Source: Olleya sp. Hel_I_94 (GTDB lineage Bacteria; Bacteroidota; Bacteroidia; Flavobacteriales; Flavobacteriaceae). From it: 64,000 bases of DNA. How positions within the stretch are numbered: position 1 is the stretch's first letter; each line of letters starts with the position of its first letter. Below, in pieces: positions 35,817-44,656 of the stretch. Under the pieces are notes generated by a model. It searched no databases. It saw nothing but the letters and a program-made list of their open reading frames with translations, and had not been told where the DNA came from. Position numbers and translations under genes: made by a program. The stretch covers positions 2,361,001-2,425,000 of the forward strand of contig NZ_VISI01000002.1 of assembly GCF_007827365.1 (NCBI RefSeq), given 5' to 3'.

Positions 35817-38183
35817 ATGAAACACTTATACCTGCTAATCTGTTTTATAAACTTTTCTGTATTTGCACAAAATACAACCTACAACCCAATCACTAGTTCT
35901 GGAGATTTATATGAATATAGTCAGTATGCATCGGTTGGGAATAAAGATTTAAGTATACAAGATATACTTTTAGAAAAAAACCTTGAATATCAAGATTTAA
36001 GCTCTGATAATCAAAGTTTAGGATTTACTTCTCAAAATTATTGGGTAAAATTTAAATTAGAAAATACGTCTAATGATAAAGCGACCTATTACCTAGAAAC
36101 TGCAAGACCTGTAACAGATAAAGCTAATATGTTTATTGTTACACAAGACAGTATACAAACGTTTAAAAGTGGTGATCAAATCCCCTTTGAAACCAGACAG
36201 GTGGCACACAGATCTACTGTATTTAAACTAGTTTTATTACCTAACACTGTTCAGGATGTTTATATGGAGTTTGGCAGTGATGGAGAAACAATCAACTTAC
36301 CACTTAACCTATTTACAGAGTCTGAGTTTTGGATCATGAATTATAAGCAACAATTGTTTTTGGGCTTATTTTATGGTCTTTTATTTTTGGCAGGGATTAT
36401 ATACTTGTTCTTTTATACTAGTTTAAAAGAAAAAACATTTTTGTATTATGGCTGTTATGTGTTTTCAATAGCTTTATTACAAGGCGCTTTGGATGGTTTT
36501 ATTTTTGAATTTTTACTAACCAATGGTGGTTATTTAAATAGTAAAGCGGTTTTAATAGCAGCATTATTTTCTAATTTTTTTCTATTAAAATATTGTGAGT
36601 ATTTTTTAAAAGTTTCGCAATATTTAAGCAGTTTTAAGATTGTATATAATATTATATATTTCGTGTTAGGTGTTTTATTTGTCATGGTATTTATTTCGCC
36701 AAAAACAATGGAGTTTGTATACCCATTATCTAATTTAAATGGCTTGCTAAGCCTTATTTTGCTCTTGGCTACAATTTTTACAATGCGTTATAAAAAACTA
36801 CGTGTTGATTTTTATTTTTCTATTGGAATTTTCTTTTTGATAATTGGTTTATTAGGCTTTGTAATGAATAACTTAAGTCTATTGCCTAATAATTTTTTTA
36901 CTTTAAATAGCTCTAAATTTGGATCAGGAATGGAGGTTATTTTCTTGTCTTTATCTATGACTAACTTGCTTAAAAAATTAAGGGAAGATAAGGAAGAGTC
37001 GCAAGAATTAGCGTTAAATAGGTCTCAGGAAATAAGTCAATTAAAGACTTTTTTTATGTCCAATATGAGTCATGAATTAAGAACACCTATTAACGCAATT
37101 ATGGGTATTGCACAAACCGAATTGAAAAATAATGGTAATTCTGAAAGTAATAAAAATTACGAAATTATTAAAAATGCATCACTTAGTTTACTTAGTAATG
37201 TTAATGATATTTTAGATTTTGAGAAGATTGAAAAAAACGAATTAAAATTGGTCAACGAGGTTTTTAATCCGTTTAATGCAGTTACTGAAATTAATAATAA
37301 TTGGAAACTTGAAGCACAGCGTAAAGGCTTAAATTATCATTTTGAAATAGATGCAGATATACCAGATTTTATTGAAAGTGATTTAGAGCGTTTTGTGCAA
37401 ATTATAAATAATGTTTTAAGTAACGCTGTTAAGTTTACAGCAGAAGGTAGTATTGGTTTTAAATTAAAATGTTTTCCGCAACCTAATGATGTTAATCGGT
37501 TTTCACTTCAAGTCTCAGACTCTGGCGTTGGTATGACACCAGAAACCAAGAAAAACATTTTTGACAGTTTTAATCAAATGAGGAATAACCACAAAAGAAA
37601 ATTTGGTGGTATCGGGTTAGGGTTAACTATAGTCAACCGTTTAGTAGATTTATTTGATGGAGAAATAACGGTAGAGAGTCAGTTAGATAAAGGCACTGTT
37701 GTGTATATAGATTTGCCTTTAAAAGTTGTCAAAATAGCAACCCTTAACGATCAAAAAGCAAACCCAAGCACACGTCATGCTGCTCCTTTAAATGTTTTAG
37801 TTGTAGAGGATAATATGCTAAATCAAATGGTTATTAAAAAACTACTTAGTACAGATAACAAGTTTACAATGGTTATTGCTAACAATGGTGAAGAGGCTTT
37901 AAAACTATTAACAAACGCTAGTTTTGACTTAATTTTGATGGATTTGCAAATGCCTATTATGGACGGTTACGAGGCTACGCAACATATTAGAAGTGGTATT
38001 TGTGGACCCAAAATACAATCAATACCAATTATAGCAGTAACCGCAGATGTTATGCAGGAAACTAAACAACGTGTTTTAAACATTGGTATGAATGATTACA
38101 TGACAAAACCGATTAATAAAGAGCTTTTGTTTAAAAAAATAGAGCGTTGTATTTATGATAATACTAATTTAAAAATTGCTTAA
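35817..38183 (+). CDS. Hybrid sensor histidine kinase / response regulator with 7TMR-DISM sensor
   Basis: A 788-residue inner-membrane signalling protein. It has a Sec signal (about 1-18, ending FAQ), a 7TMR-DISM extracellular domain (about 25-170), and seven hydrophobic segments (about 180-385). A short coiled coil follows. The HisKA domain has MSNMSHELRTPINAIMG with His about 419, and the HATPase has NNVLSNAVKFTAEGS, DSGVGM and FGGIGLGLTIVNRLVDLF. The C-terminal receiver domain has VVEDNMLNQMVIKKLL, LILMDLQMPIMDG with Asp about 709, and TKPINKELL. It would pass phosphate on to an HPt protein or regulator elsewhere. Signal unknown. Confidence 0.95.
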   Translation: MKHLYLLICFINFSVFAQNTTYNPITSSGDLYEYSQYASVGNKDLSIQDILLEKNLEYQDLSSDNQSLGFTSQNYWVKFKLENTSNDKATYYLETARPVTDKANMFIVTQDSIQTFKSGDQIPFETRQVAHRSTVFKLVLLPNTVQDVYMEFGSDGETINLPLNLFTESEFWIMNYKQQLFLGLFYGLLFLAGIIYLFFYTSLKEKTFLYYGCYVFSIALLQGALDGFIFEFLLTNGGYLNSKAVLIAALFSNFFLLKYCEYFLKVSQYLSSFKIVYNIIYFVLGVLFVMVFISPKTMEFVYPLSNLNGLLSLILLLATIFTMRYKKLRVDFYFSIGIFFLIIGLLGFVMNNLSLLPNNFFTLNSSKFGSGMEVIFLSLSMTNLLKKLREDKEESQELALNRSQEISQLKTFFMSNMSHELRTPINAIMGIAQTELKNNGNSESNKNYEIIKNASLSLLSNVNDILDFEKIEKNELKLVNEVFNPFNAVTEINNNWKLEAQRKGLNYHFEIDADIPDFIESDLERFVQIINNVLSNAVKFTAEGSIGFKLKCFPQPNDVNRFSLQVSDSGVGMTPETKKNIFDSFNQMRNNHKRKFGGIGLGLTIVNRLVDLFDGEITVESQLDKGTVVYIDLPLKVVKIATLNDQKANPSTRHAAPLNVLVVEDNMLNQMVIKKLLSTDNKFTMVIANNGEEALKLLTNASFDLILMDLQMPIMDGYEATQHIRSGICGPKIQSIPIIAVTADVMQETKQRVLNIGMNDYMTKPINKELLFKKIERCIYDNTNLKIA

Positions 38184-39019
38184 TTTATAAAAGCTATGCT
38201 TTTTTTGGTGACAACTTCCAATGCTTCTGGTAGATAATTTTCAGTCCAAGGATGTTTAGCATTAAATACATGATTGGTTTCTGGTAGTGCAATTAAGGTG
38301 TTTTTAGGGCTCCAAAGTTTTAGCAATTTTGCTTCTTCAAAGCTTACCGAAGGATCTTTAGTACCATGAATTATTAAATGAGGAATAGTTAATCGTTTAC
38401 AGCAATTTTCTATATCCAATCGGTCTTTATTATTTATGTAATCTAAGTAAAACTGAAAATTATGAGGCATATTTTGTTTTGTCCGACTGTTTAAAACGTA
38501 TTTAACACCATCTTGTTTCCATTGTTCTAAATCTCCTGTTGTGGAGGTGCGTTTGCCAAAAGCACAAACACTAGCCCAAGTTATTAACTTTGTAATTCTG
38601 TGGTCTTCGCTTGCTTTAATTATTGAAATTCCACCACCTCTAGAATGTCCAATTAAAGTGATATTATTAGTGTCAATATTATTTTTGTATATACTTTGGT
38701 CTGACGTAAAATGATTTAGTATATCGTCTAAATCTTGTAATTCTTTAGTGTAGTTGTTTTCCGCGAAAGCGTCTAAATCCGGAAAATCTATAGGTTGATT
38801 TGCAGTTCCTCCATTATGCGAAAAGTTGAATTTTACAAAAAATAAATTTTGTTTAGCAAAGTTATTTGCTACTAAATCCCACGTTCCCCAATCTTTAAAA
38901 CCTTTGTAGCCATGACAAAAAATCACTAAAGGTTTTTGCTTTTTGTTATCATTATAAAACGTATCATAAACAATTGGTTTTTGATTAATACGTGTTAATA
39001 TTTGATTTTTTATCTTCAT
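38180..39019 (-). CDS. Alpha/beta hydrolase (dienelactone-hydrolase-like)
   Basis: A 279-residue cytosolic hydrolase. Key motifs are PLVIFCHGYKGFKDWGTWDLVANNFA (oxyanion region), the nucleophile elbow LIGHSRGGGISI with the catalytic serine, HLIIHGTKDPSVSFEEA with the acid, and PETNHVFNAKHPW with the histidine. Substrate unknown. Its start abuts the stop of the AddB-like gene, so it is probably in that transcript. Its 3' end overlaps the histidine kinase gene by four bases. An exact copy of the GC-rich 13-mer lies within it. Confidence 0.88.
   Translation of the reverse strand: MKIKNQILTRINQKPIVYDTFYNDNKKQKPLVIFCHGYKGFKDWGTWDLVANNFAKQNLFFVKFNFSHNGGTANQPIDFPDLDAFAENNYTKELQDLDDILNHFTSDQSIYKNNIDTNNITLIGHSRGGGISIIKASEDHRITKLITWASVCAFGKRTSTTGDLEQWKQDGVKYVLNSRTKQNMPHNFQFYLDYINNKDRLDIENCCKRLTIPHLIIHGTKDPSVSFEEAKLLKLWSPKNTLIALPETNHVFNAKHPWTENYLPEALEVVTKKSIAFIN
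38759..38771 (-). repeat. 13-mer CGCTTTCGCGGAA, copy 2
   Basis: An exact copy, read on the minus strand, inside the alpha/beta hydrolase gene, where it encodes AFAE as in copy 1. Confidence 0.7.
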
Positions 39020-41767
39020 TTATAGCTCTTTTTCTATAAAATCTTGATCTGTATTAAAGATTTCTATGATTAAATTTTTAAGCTGAATTTCAAATTCATT
39101 TAAAGTGTCCTGAGTGATTAATGTATCCTTATTCCTGTCGTGACTGCTTTCTTTTTTTATGAAGGGAATAAAACCTGCACTTAAATTTTTAAACGAAATA
39201 ATACCTGCTTCTACAGGTAAATTTATTTTTTTATCCTTTAAAAGCATATAGACATACATCAAAACCTGAAAAGATTTGCTGTACTTATTATAGTCCGTTA
39301 ATAAGTCGTCCCAATTAATAACTGACACTTTACTTTGGTCTACTTTTCCTGTTTTGTAATCTATTATTCTAACAACACCATTACATTGGTCTATTCTATC
39401 AACTGTACCTCTTAATTGTATTGTAAAAGGTAATGTGTCTATATTTAGTTTTACGTTTTCGACCTTAGCTTCTAATGCAATAATTTTTATGGAATCTCCT
39501 TTTTTTAATGCTTCAATTTCTAAGTTTAAAAAATTTAAAACATAGCGTTTAGCAATTTCAAAAACAATAAGGTTTTTACCCTTTGTCATATCACCTTCCT
39601 TGTATTCTTCTTTAAAAAACGAGGTGATAAGAGTATCTATTTTTGGTATTAAAGATTTTACGTTGTCAACAGTTATTGTTTGTCCAATAAAAGGAGTGTA
39701 TAGGCTTTCAAGTGTATTGTGTACAACGGTTCCTAGTGTATTGGCAGCAATGGTTTCTTCTACTTCTTCTAGATTAGAAATGCCTAGTAACTTTTGATAG
39801 TAAAAATCAATTGGGTTTCTAACATAACTGGTTAATGATGAAGGAGAAAATCCTCTGTTAGCAATATTTTTTAATTGCGAAATAACACTTTCGGTTTTAC
39901 TAACTGTTATTAGTTGTTTATTATGGTTAGGTACTTTTGGCGTTAGTATTTTATGAGTGACCTGATGTGTACCTTCTAATTCTAATTGATTGATAAATCT
40001 ACTTTTCTCTCCTCCAATTAGCGTATCAATTTCTGTGTTATATAATATATAAACATTTTTTGCACGCTGTAATAAGTGATAAAAGTGGTAGGTGTATACT
40101 GCGTCTTTTTCTTTATAAGTTGGTAGTTTGTTTTCTAATTTTACATCAAAAGGAATAAAGGAGTTATTCGTTTTTCCTGAAGGTAAAATACCTTCATTAA
40201 CATTAGATATAATTATAGTTTCAAAGTCTAAAACTCTAGATTCTAACATTCCCATGATTTGTAAACCTTGTAAAGGTTCTCCTTGAAAATCTAATGTTTC
40301 AGAGCTTAGTAATTCTTTATAAATTTTATATAAACCTTTTATATCTTTTATGTGGTTGTAGTTTTCATTTAGTCGTAAAATCTCATTAAATAAGATATTA
40401 AATCTGAATAGATATTCTAATCCTAATTGATTTTTATCTTTATTTTCTGTGAGATGTTCTTTAATTATATTAATAAGTTTAAAACAGTTGTTTAGAGCTG
40501 TTTTAGCGTCGTTATTCCAATTGCTAAACAATAGTGACACTAACGCTTTATTGTCTTGAGCTAAGGCTGATATTTGAGCTTCTGTTACATAAACTAAATT
40601 GTTTTTATTGATAAGCTCTATAATATTAATAGCATTATCGTTTTTAAATAATGGTTGTATGTATTGATGAGAAATTATACTTATAACATCCTTGTAATAA
40701 AATGGATTAGCATGCTTTTTATGTAAAGTGAAAATATGTTCAAATAAAGAAGCTAATGGGATGGTTTTTAAAGGAAATCCCATGGTTATATTTAACGTCG
40801 AAACGGATTCTGGTACGGAATTTAATACGGGAATTAATAAGTTTTCGTCACCTAAAACTACAGCTGTATTTTTTAAACTGGCATCGTATTTACTTAAATC
40901 CTGTAGTATTGTTCCTATTGCTTTTGCTTGACCTATATTTTTTGGTACACCAAAAATATTAATGTTTTTTTTAGATGAGTAATGGTCGTTGATCCAGTTA
41001 AAATCATGATCATTAAAATAGCTCCATTTGTTTTTGTGTTGTCTTAAAAACAATCCAGCGTCATGAATTTTATTATTCATAAATTGCTTGTCAGTGTCCC
41101 AATAAATGGTTGCTAATTTATTATGTAGTAGTTGTTGTATTATTTTTTCTTCTGCTTCATTTAAAGCATTAAACCCTAAAAACACATGGTGTTTGTCTGT
41201 GTTAGATATGTATGCATTACTGTTGTTAAAGGCTTCTCTATAAAGTAAGCCTTGATAACCTTTATTTTTAGAAATTAAAGATGTAGTAAAGGCGTTATAA
41301 TAATCGTTTAACTTATTCCAGAATTTTAAATAGCTACTGACCAGTTCAGTTTGATCTTCTTGTAGTGACCAATGTTCTAGGTTTTTAATAGCTTTTAGGT
41401 AGTCAAATATTTTTTTCTGCGGAATTAGATAGCGATCAATCTCATTAAAATCTTGAAGTATAATTTGTGCCCATTTAGAAAAGGTATCAAATGACTCTCT
41501 TTCCTTTTCTGGAGTTAGTATAATATATACGTTATAGAACTCAAAAAGCAGCTCTGTGTTTGTTGTCGTTTTTAAATCTGATAATTCTTCTACAAAGGAT
41601 TCTATACTAATAATCTTTGGAGCAAAAATAGTCTGATTTAAAGTTAAGCTTAACGTGCGTCTTAAAAAAACACCTGCTCTTCTGCTGGGTAATATAAAGA
41701 CAAGTTCGCTAAAGTTTACTTCCTTAGTTACTAAGTCGTCAATTACATCTTGTATAAAACTTGTCAT
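39020..41767 (-). CDS. AddB-like PD-(D/E)XK nuclease
   Basis: A 915-residue protein related to AddB of the AddAB helicase-nuclease that processes double-strand breaks. The inactive helicase-like N-terminus shows LVFILPSRRAGVFLRRTL and MGMLESRVLDFETIIISNVNEGILPS. The C-terminal nuclease begins with FSPSSLTSYVRNPIDFYYQKLLG and holds the catalytic signature RGTVDRIDQCNGVVRIIDYKTGK. The cysteines of the AddB iron-sulphur cluster are not evident. Its probable partner, an AddA-like gene, lies 2.9 kb away on the same strand (44657-47800), separated by two unrelated genes. Confidence 0.85.
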   Translation of the reverse strand: MTSFIQDVIDDLVTKEVNFSELVFILPSRRAGVFLRRTLSLTLNQTIFAPKIISIESFVEELSDLKTTTNTELLFEFYNVYIILTPEKERESFDTFSKWAQIILQDFNEIDRYLIPQKKIFDYLKAIKNLEHWSLQEDQTELVSSYLKFWNKLNDYYNAFTTSLISKNKGYQGLLYREAFNNSNAYISNTDKHHVFLGFNALNEAEEKIIQQLLHNKLATIYWDTDKQFMNNKIHDAGLFLRQHKNKWSYFNDHDFNWINDHYSSKKNINIFGVPKNIGQAKAIGTILQDLSKYDASLKNTAVVLGDENLLIPVLNSVPESVSTLNITMGFPLKTIPLASLFEHIFTLHKKHANPFYYKDVISIISHQYIQPLFKNDNAINIIELINKNNLVYVTEAQISALAQDNKALVSLLFSNWNNDAKTALNNCFKLINIIKEHLTENKDKNQLGLEYLFRFNILFNEILRLNENYNHIKDIKGLYKIYKELLSSETLDFQGEPLQGLQIMGMLESRVLDFETIIISNVNEGILPSGKTNNSFIPFDVKLENKLPTYKEKDAVYTYHFYHLLQRAKNVYILYNTEIDTLIGGEKSRFINQLELEGTHQVTHKILTPKVPNHNKQLITVSKTESVISQLKNIANRGFSPSSLTSYVRNPIDFYYQKLLGISNLEEVEETIAANTLGTVVHNTLESLYTPFIGQTITVDNVKSLIPKIDTLITSFFKEEYKEGDMTKGKNLIVFEIAKRYVLNFLNLEIEALKKGDSIKIIALEAKVENVKLNIDTLPFTIQLRGTVDRIDQCNGVVRIIDYKTGKVDQSKVSVINWDDLLTDYNKYSKSFQVLMYVYMLLKDKKINLPVEAGIISFKNLSAGFIPFIKKESSHDRNKDTLITQDTLNEFEIQLKNLIIEIFNTDQDFIEKEL

Positions 41768-41779
41768 TATATAAAAATA

Positions 41780-41809
41780 AAAAACGCTTCGGAATACCGA
41801 AGCGTTTTT
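41780..41809 (-). terminator. Rho-independent terminator of the OmpA/TSP3 gene
   Basis: A 13-bp perfect stem (41780-41792 with 41797-41809), a 4-base loop and a T-run on the minus strand. It lies 31 bases past the OmpA stop and before the AddB-like gene. Confidence 0.9.
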
Positions 41810-41839
41810 CTATAAAACTTATTAGTGTTTGGTTATAAC

Positions 41840-43276
41840 TTATTTTCTAAGTTTAACTTCTACACGTCTGTTGTTAAATCTTCCAGCTTTTGTTTTGTTG
41901 CTGTCAATTGGATAGTCTTCACCAAATCCGTAAGCGTTTAATCTTTCAGAGTTAATTCCGTTTTCGATTAAGTAAGCCATTACAGCGTTAGCTCTAGAAT
42001 CAGATAATGTTTGGTTAGAAGTTTTGCTTCCAACGCTATCTGTGTGACCTTCAATTGTAAAGTTAGCGTCTGGGTATTCTTTTAAGATTGCAGTAATAGA
42101 CTGTAATACAGAGAAAGTTTCTTTTCTGAAGCTAGATTTTCCAGTGTCAAATAAGATAGTTTTAGCATAGCTATTTAATTTATCTAATACAACTTGAGTT
42201 GGGATAACAGCTTCTGGACAACCATTGTTAGCTACTGTTCCTACTTCTTTAGGACAGTTATCATCTTTGTCTAATACACCGTCACCATCAGTATCTGGCC
42301 AAGGACATCCTCCGTTTGCAGCAGGACCTGCTTCGTTTGGACATTTATCTTTAGCATCAGCAACACCATCACCATCAGCATCTGGACAACCTTTTAAAGA
42401 TTTTAATCCTTTTACTTGTGGACAATCATCGTTATTATCAGATACTCCGTCACCATCAGAATCTGGACAACCGTTAAACTCAGCTAAACCAGCTTCGTTT
42501 GGACAAGTATCTTTAGAATCTTCGATTCCATCACCATCAGAATCTGGACAACCGTTAAATGCTTCTAATCCAAAAGTATCAGGACAAGCATCATCTTTGT
42601 CATATATTCCGTCACCATCAGTATCAGTTCCACCAAATTTAACTGCTAAACCAGCTGAATGTTGGAAATGCTTAGTTAAATAGTCTTCAAATGAGTGCTT
42701 GTATTTAGACTCAACAAATAAACCAATATTATCAGAAAACCAGTAAGTTAATCCTAAAGAAGCATTAACTGTTCCTGCTCCAACTGCGTTGTTAGAACCT
42801 GCTTTTGTAGAGTAAGTGTTATAAGCACCTTCTTCAATCCAAGTGTAACCACCTCCAACTCCAATAGCTGGATCTAATCTTTTTGAACCTAATACTTCAC
42901 CTAAGTGGTATCTTACGTTACCATCAATAGCGTAGTATGCTAAATCATTAACACGTAAACTAGGGTTAGTACTATCTTGTCCCCATTTGTTAATTCTGTT
43001 TATAGAACCTCCAGCTTGGATAGAGAAGTTGTCACCAACATACTTAGATACAGAAATTGTAGATAAAGATGGTAAAATACTCCAGTGATCGTTAGCGTTA
43101 AAGAATTCTTGGAAATAATCTCCTTGTGGAGCGTTTTCACCTACAGGAAAAACATCTACTGCGTTTACACCGAAGTTAATAGCCCATGGGTTGTTTTGGT
43201 CTTGTGCCATAACGTTACCTAAACTAGAAAGTAGTAACATTGTGAACAATAATCTGCTAAGATTTTTCATATTCAA
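41840..43276 (-). CDS. OmpA-family outer-membrane protein with thrombospondin type 3 repeats
   Basis: A 478-residue protein with a Sec signal (about 1-24, ending VMAQ). An OprF/OmpA-type N-terminal beta-barrel (about 25-210) precedes five calcium-binding TSP3 repeats built from DxDGDGxxDxxDxCP units (about 212-350). The C-terminal OmpA peptidoglycan-binding domain contains FTIEGHTDSVGSKTSNQTLSDSRANAVMAYL and NRRVEVKLRK. It probably links outer membrane and cell wall and is one of the major envelope proteins, which fits its near-perfect promoter and strong terminator. Confidence 0.95.
   Translation of the reverse strand: MNMKNLSRLLFTMLLLSSLGNVMAQDQNNPWAINFGVNAVDVFPVGENAPQGDYFQEFFNANDHWSILPSLSTISVSKYVGDNFSIQAGGSINRINKWGQDSTNPSLRVNDLAYYAIDGNVRYHLGEVLGSKRLDPAIGVGGGYTWIEEGAYNTYSTKAGSNNAVGAGTVNASLGLTYWFSDNIGLFVESKYKHSFEDYLTKHFQHSAGLAVKFGGTDTDGDGIYDKDDACPDTFGLEAFNGCPDSDGDGIEDSKDTCPNEAGLAEFNGCPDSDGDGVSDNNDDCPQVKGLKSLKGCPDADGDGVADAKDKCPNEAGPAANGGCPWPDTDGDGVLDKDDNCPKEVGTVANNGCPEAVIPTQVVLDKLNSYAKTILFDTGKSSFRKETFSVLQSITAILKEYPDANFTIEGHTDSVGSKTSNQTLSDSRANAVMAYLIENGINSERLNAYGFGEDYPIDSNKTKAGRFNNRRVEVKLRK
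42214..42627 (-). repeat. TSP3 calcium-binding repeat tract in the OmpA gene
   Basis: Five units of about 27-29 codons, each containing D-x-DGDG-x-x-D and an xxCP cysteine pair. Adjacent units share long DNA identity (the CCATCAGAATCTGGACAACC segment occurs twice), a possible site for repeat-number changes. Confidence 0.85.
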
Positions 43277-43305
43277 AAATTTAATTTTTAAGTGTTAATT
43301 AAAAG

Positions 43306-43336
43306 CAAAAATAAGTTGTTATATATTATTAACAAA
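43306..43336 (-). promoter_or_regulatory. Consensus Bacteroidota promoter of the OmpA/TSP3 gene
   Basis: On the minus strand: TTTG (43336-43333), exactly 19 bases, TATTTTTG (43313-43306). It is a full match to TTTG-N19-TAnnTTTG, 30 bases before the ATG, as expected for a highly expressed gene. Confidence 0.75.
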
Positions 43337-43395
43337 GACAAATATATAAAAATATTGATTATTTGTTGCTTTTATATCAGTATTATAGATTGTTT

Positions 43396-44589
43396 CTAAA
43401 TAATTTCCAATACTTTACCAACTTTAATAAAAGCACTAACTGCTTTTTCTAGTTGTTCCTTAGTGTGCGCTGCAGATAACTGCACTCTAATTCTAGCTTT
43501 GTCTTTTGGTACTACAGGGAAGAAAAATCCTATTACATAGATACCTTCTTTTAATAACATATTTGCCATGGTTTGAGATAGTTTAGCATCGTACAACATT
43601 ACAGGTACAATTGCTGAGTCACCATCAATAATATCAAATCCTGCAGCTTTCATTTCTTTTTTGAAAAATTTGGTATTTTCTTCTAGTTTATTACGTAACG
43701 AGTTGTCATTGGCTAACATATCAAACACTTTTATTGAAGCACCTACAATAGCTGGTGCTAATGAGTTTGAAAATAAATAAGGTCTTGAGCGTTGACGTAA
43801 TAGTTCTATAATTTCTTTTTTACCAGTAGTGTAGCCACCCATTGCGCCTCCAAGTGCTTTACCTAAAGTTCCTGTTATAATGTCTACTCTGTCCATAACG
43901 CCTTTTTCTTCTAGAGTACCACGTCCTGTTTCTCCAATAAATCCAGCCGAGTGACACTCGTCTATCATTACCATAGCGTCATATTTATCTGCTAAGTCAC
44001 ATATTTTATCTAAAGGTGCTACTAATCCATCCATAGAGAATACGCCATCAGTGACAATTATTTTAAAACGTGCGCCATTTGCGTTAGCATCAATAAGTTG
44101 CTTTTCTAAATCTGCCATGTCGTTGTTTTGGTAACGGTAGCGCGCAGCTTTACATAACCTTACACCATCAATAATTGAGGCATGATTTAACGAGTCTGAT
44201 ATAATCGCATCTTCTTTACCTAATAAAGGTTCAAATACACCACCATTTGCATCAAAAGCTGCTGCATATAATATGGTGTCTTCTGTACCATAAAATTCTG
44301 CTATTTTGTGTTCCAAAGTTTTATGTATGTCTTGTGTACCACAAATAAATCTAACAGATGACATACCAAAACCATGCGTATCCATTGTGTCTTGAGCTGC
44401 TTTAATAACTTCTGGGTGAGAGGATAATCCTAAATAGTTATTTGCACAAAAATTTAAAACAGTTTCGCCTGTGTTTAAAGTTATTTCGGCACCTTGAGCA
44501 GATGTTATAATACGTTCTTCTTTAAAAAGACCGTTGTCTTTAATGTCTTGTATTTCGTTTTGTAAGTGTTCTTTTATTTTACTGTACAT
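43396..44589 (-). CDS. kbl: Glycine C-acetyltransferase (2-amino-3-ketobutyrate CoA ligase)
   Basis: A PLP enzyme of threonine degradation; it splits 2-amino-3-ketobutyrate with CoA into glycine and acetyl-CoA. The 397-residue cytosolic protein has [16 protein letters not shown] near the start, [29 protein letters not shown], and [20 protein letters not shown]. The PLP lysine sits in [15 protein letters not shown]. The length and motifs match Kbl rather than the related BioF or SPT. No threonine dehydrogenase gene is adjacent. Confidence 0.94.
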   Translation of the reverse strand: MYSKIKEHLQNEIQDIKDNGLFKEERIITSAQGAEITLNTGETVLNFCANNYLGLSSHPEVIKAAQDTMDTHGFGMSSVRFICGTQDIHKTLEHKIAEFYGTEDTILYAAAFDANGGVFEPLLGKEDAIISDSLNHASIIDGVRLCKAARYRYQNNDMADLEKQLIDANANGARFKIIVTDGVFSMDGLVAPLDKICDLADKYDAMVMIDECHSAGFIGETGRGTLEEKGVMDRVDIITGTLGKALGGAMGGYTTGKKEIIELLRQRSRPYLFSNSLAPAIVGASIKVFDMLANDNSLRNKLEENTKFFKKEMKAAGFDIIDGDSAIVPVMLYDAKLSQTMANMLLKEGIYVIGFFFPVVPKDKARIRVQLSAAHTKEQLEKAVSAFIKVGKVLEII

Positions 44590-44656
44590 AATTGTATTTT
44601 TTTACAAATTTAATAATGTTATCGCGTTAATTGCTTAGTTAAATCTATTCTTTAAT

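Noticed and set aside
42214..42627. Regular repeats resembling a CRISPR array
   Set aside because: The periodic units are coding TSP3 repeats without unique spacers or cas genes.
42225..42683. A long plus-strand frame opposite the TSP3 repeat tract
   Set aside because: Its Ser/Pro-rich repeats are the reverse reading of the calcium repeats; the minus strand has a complete OmpA gene with signal peptide, promoter and terminator.
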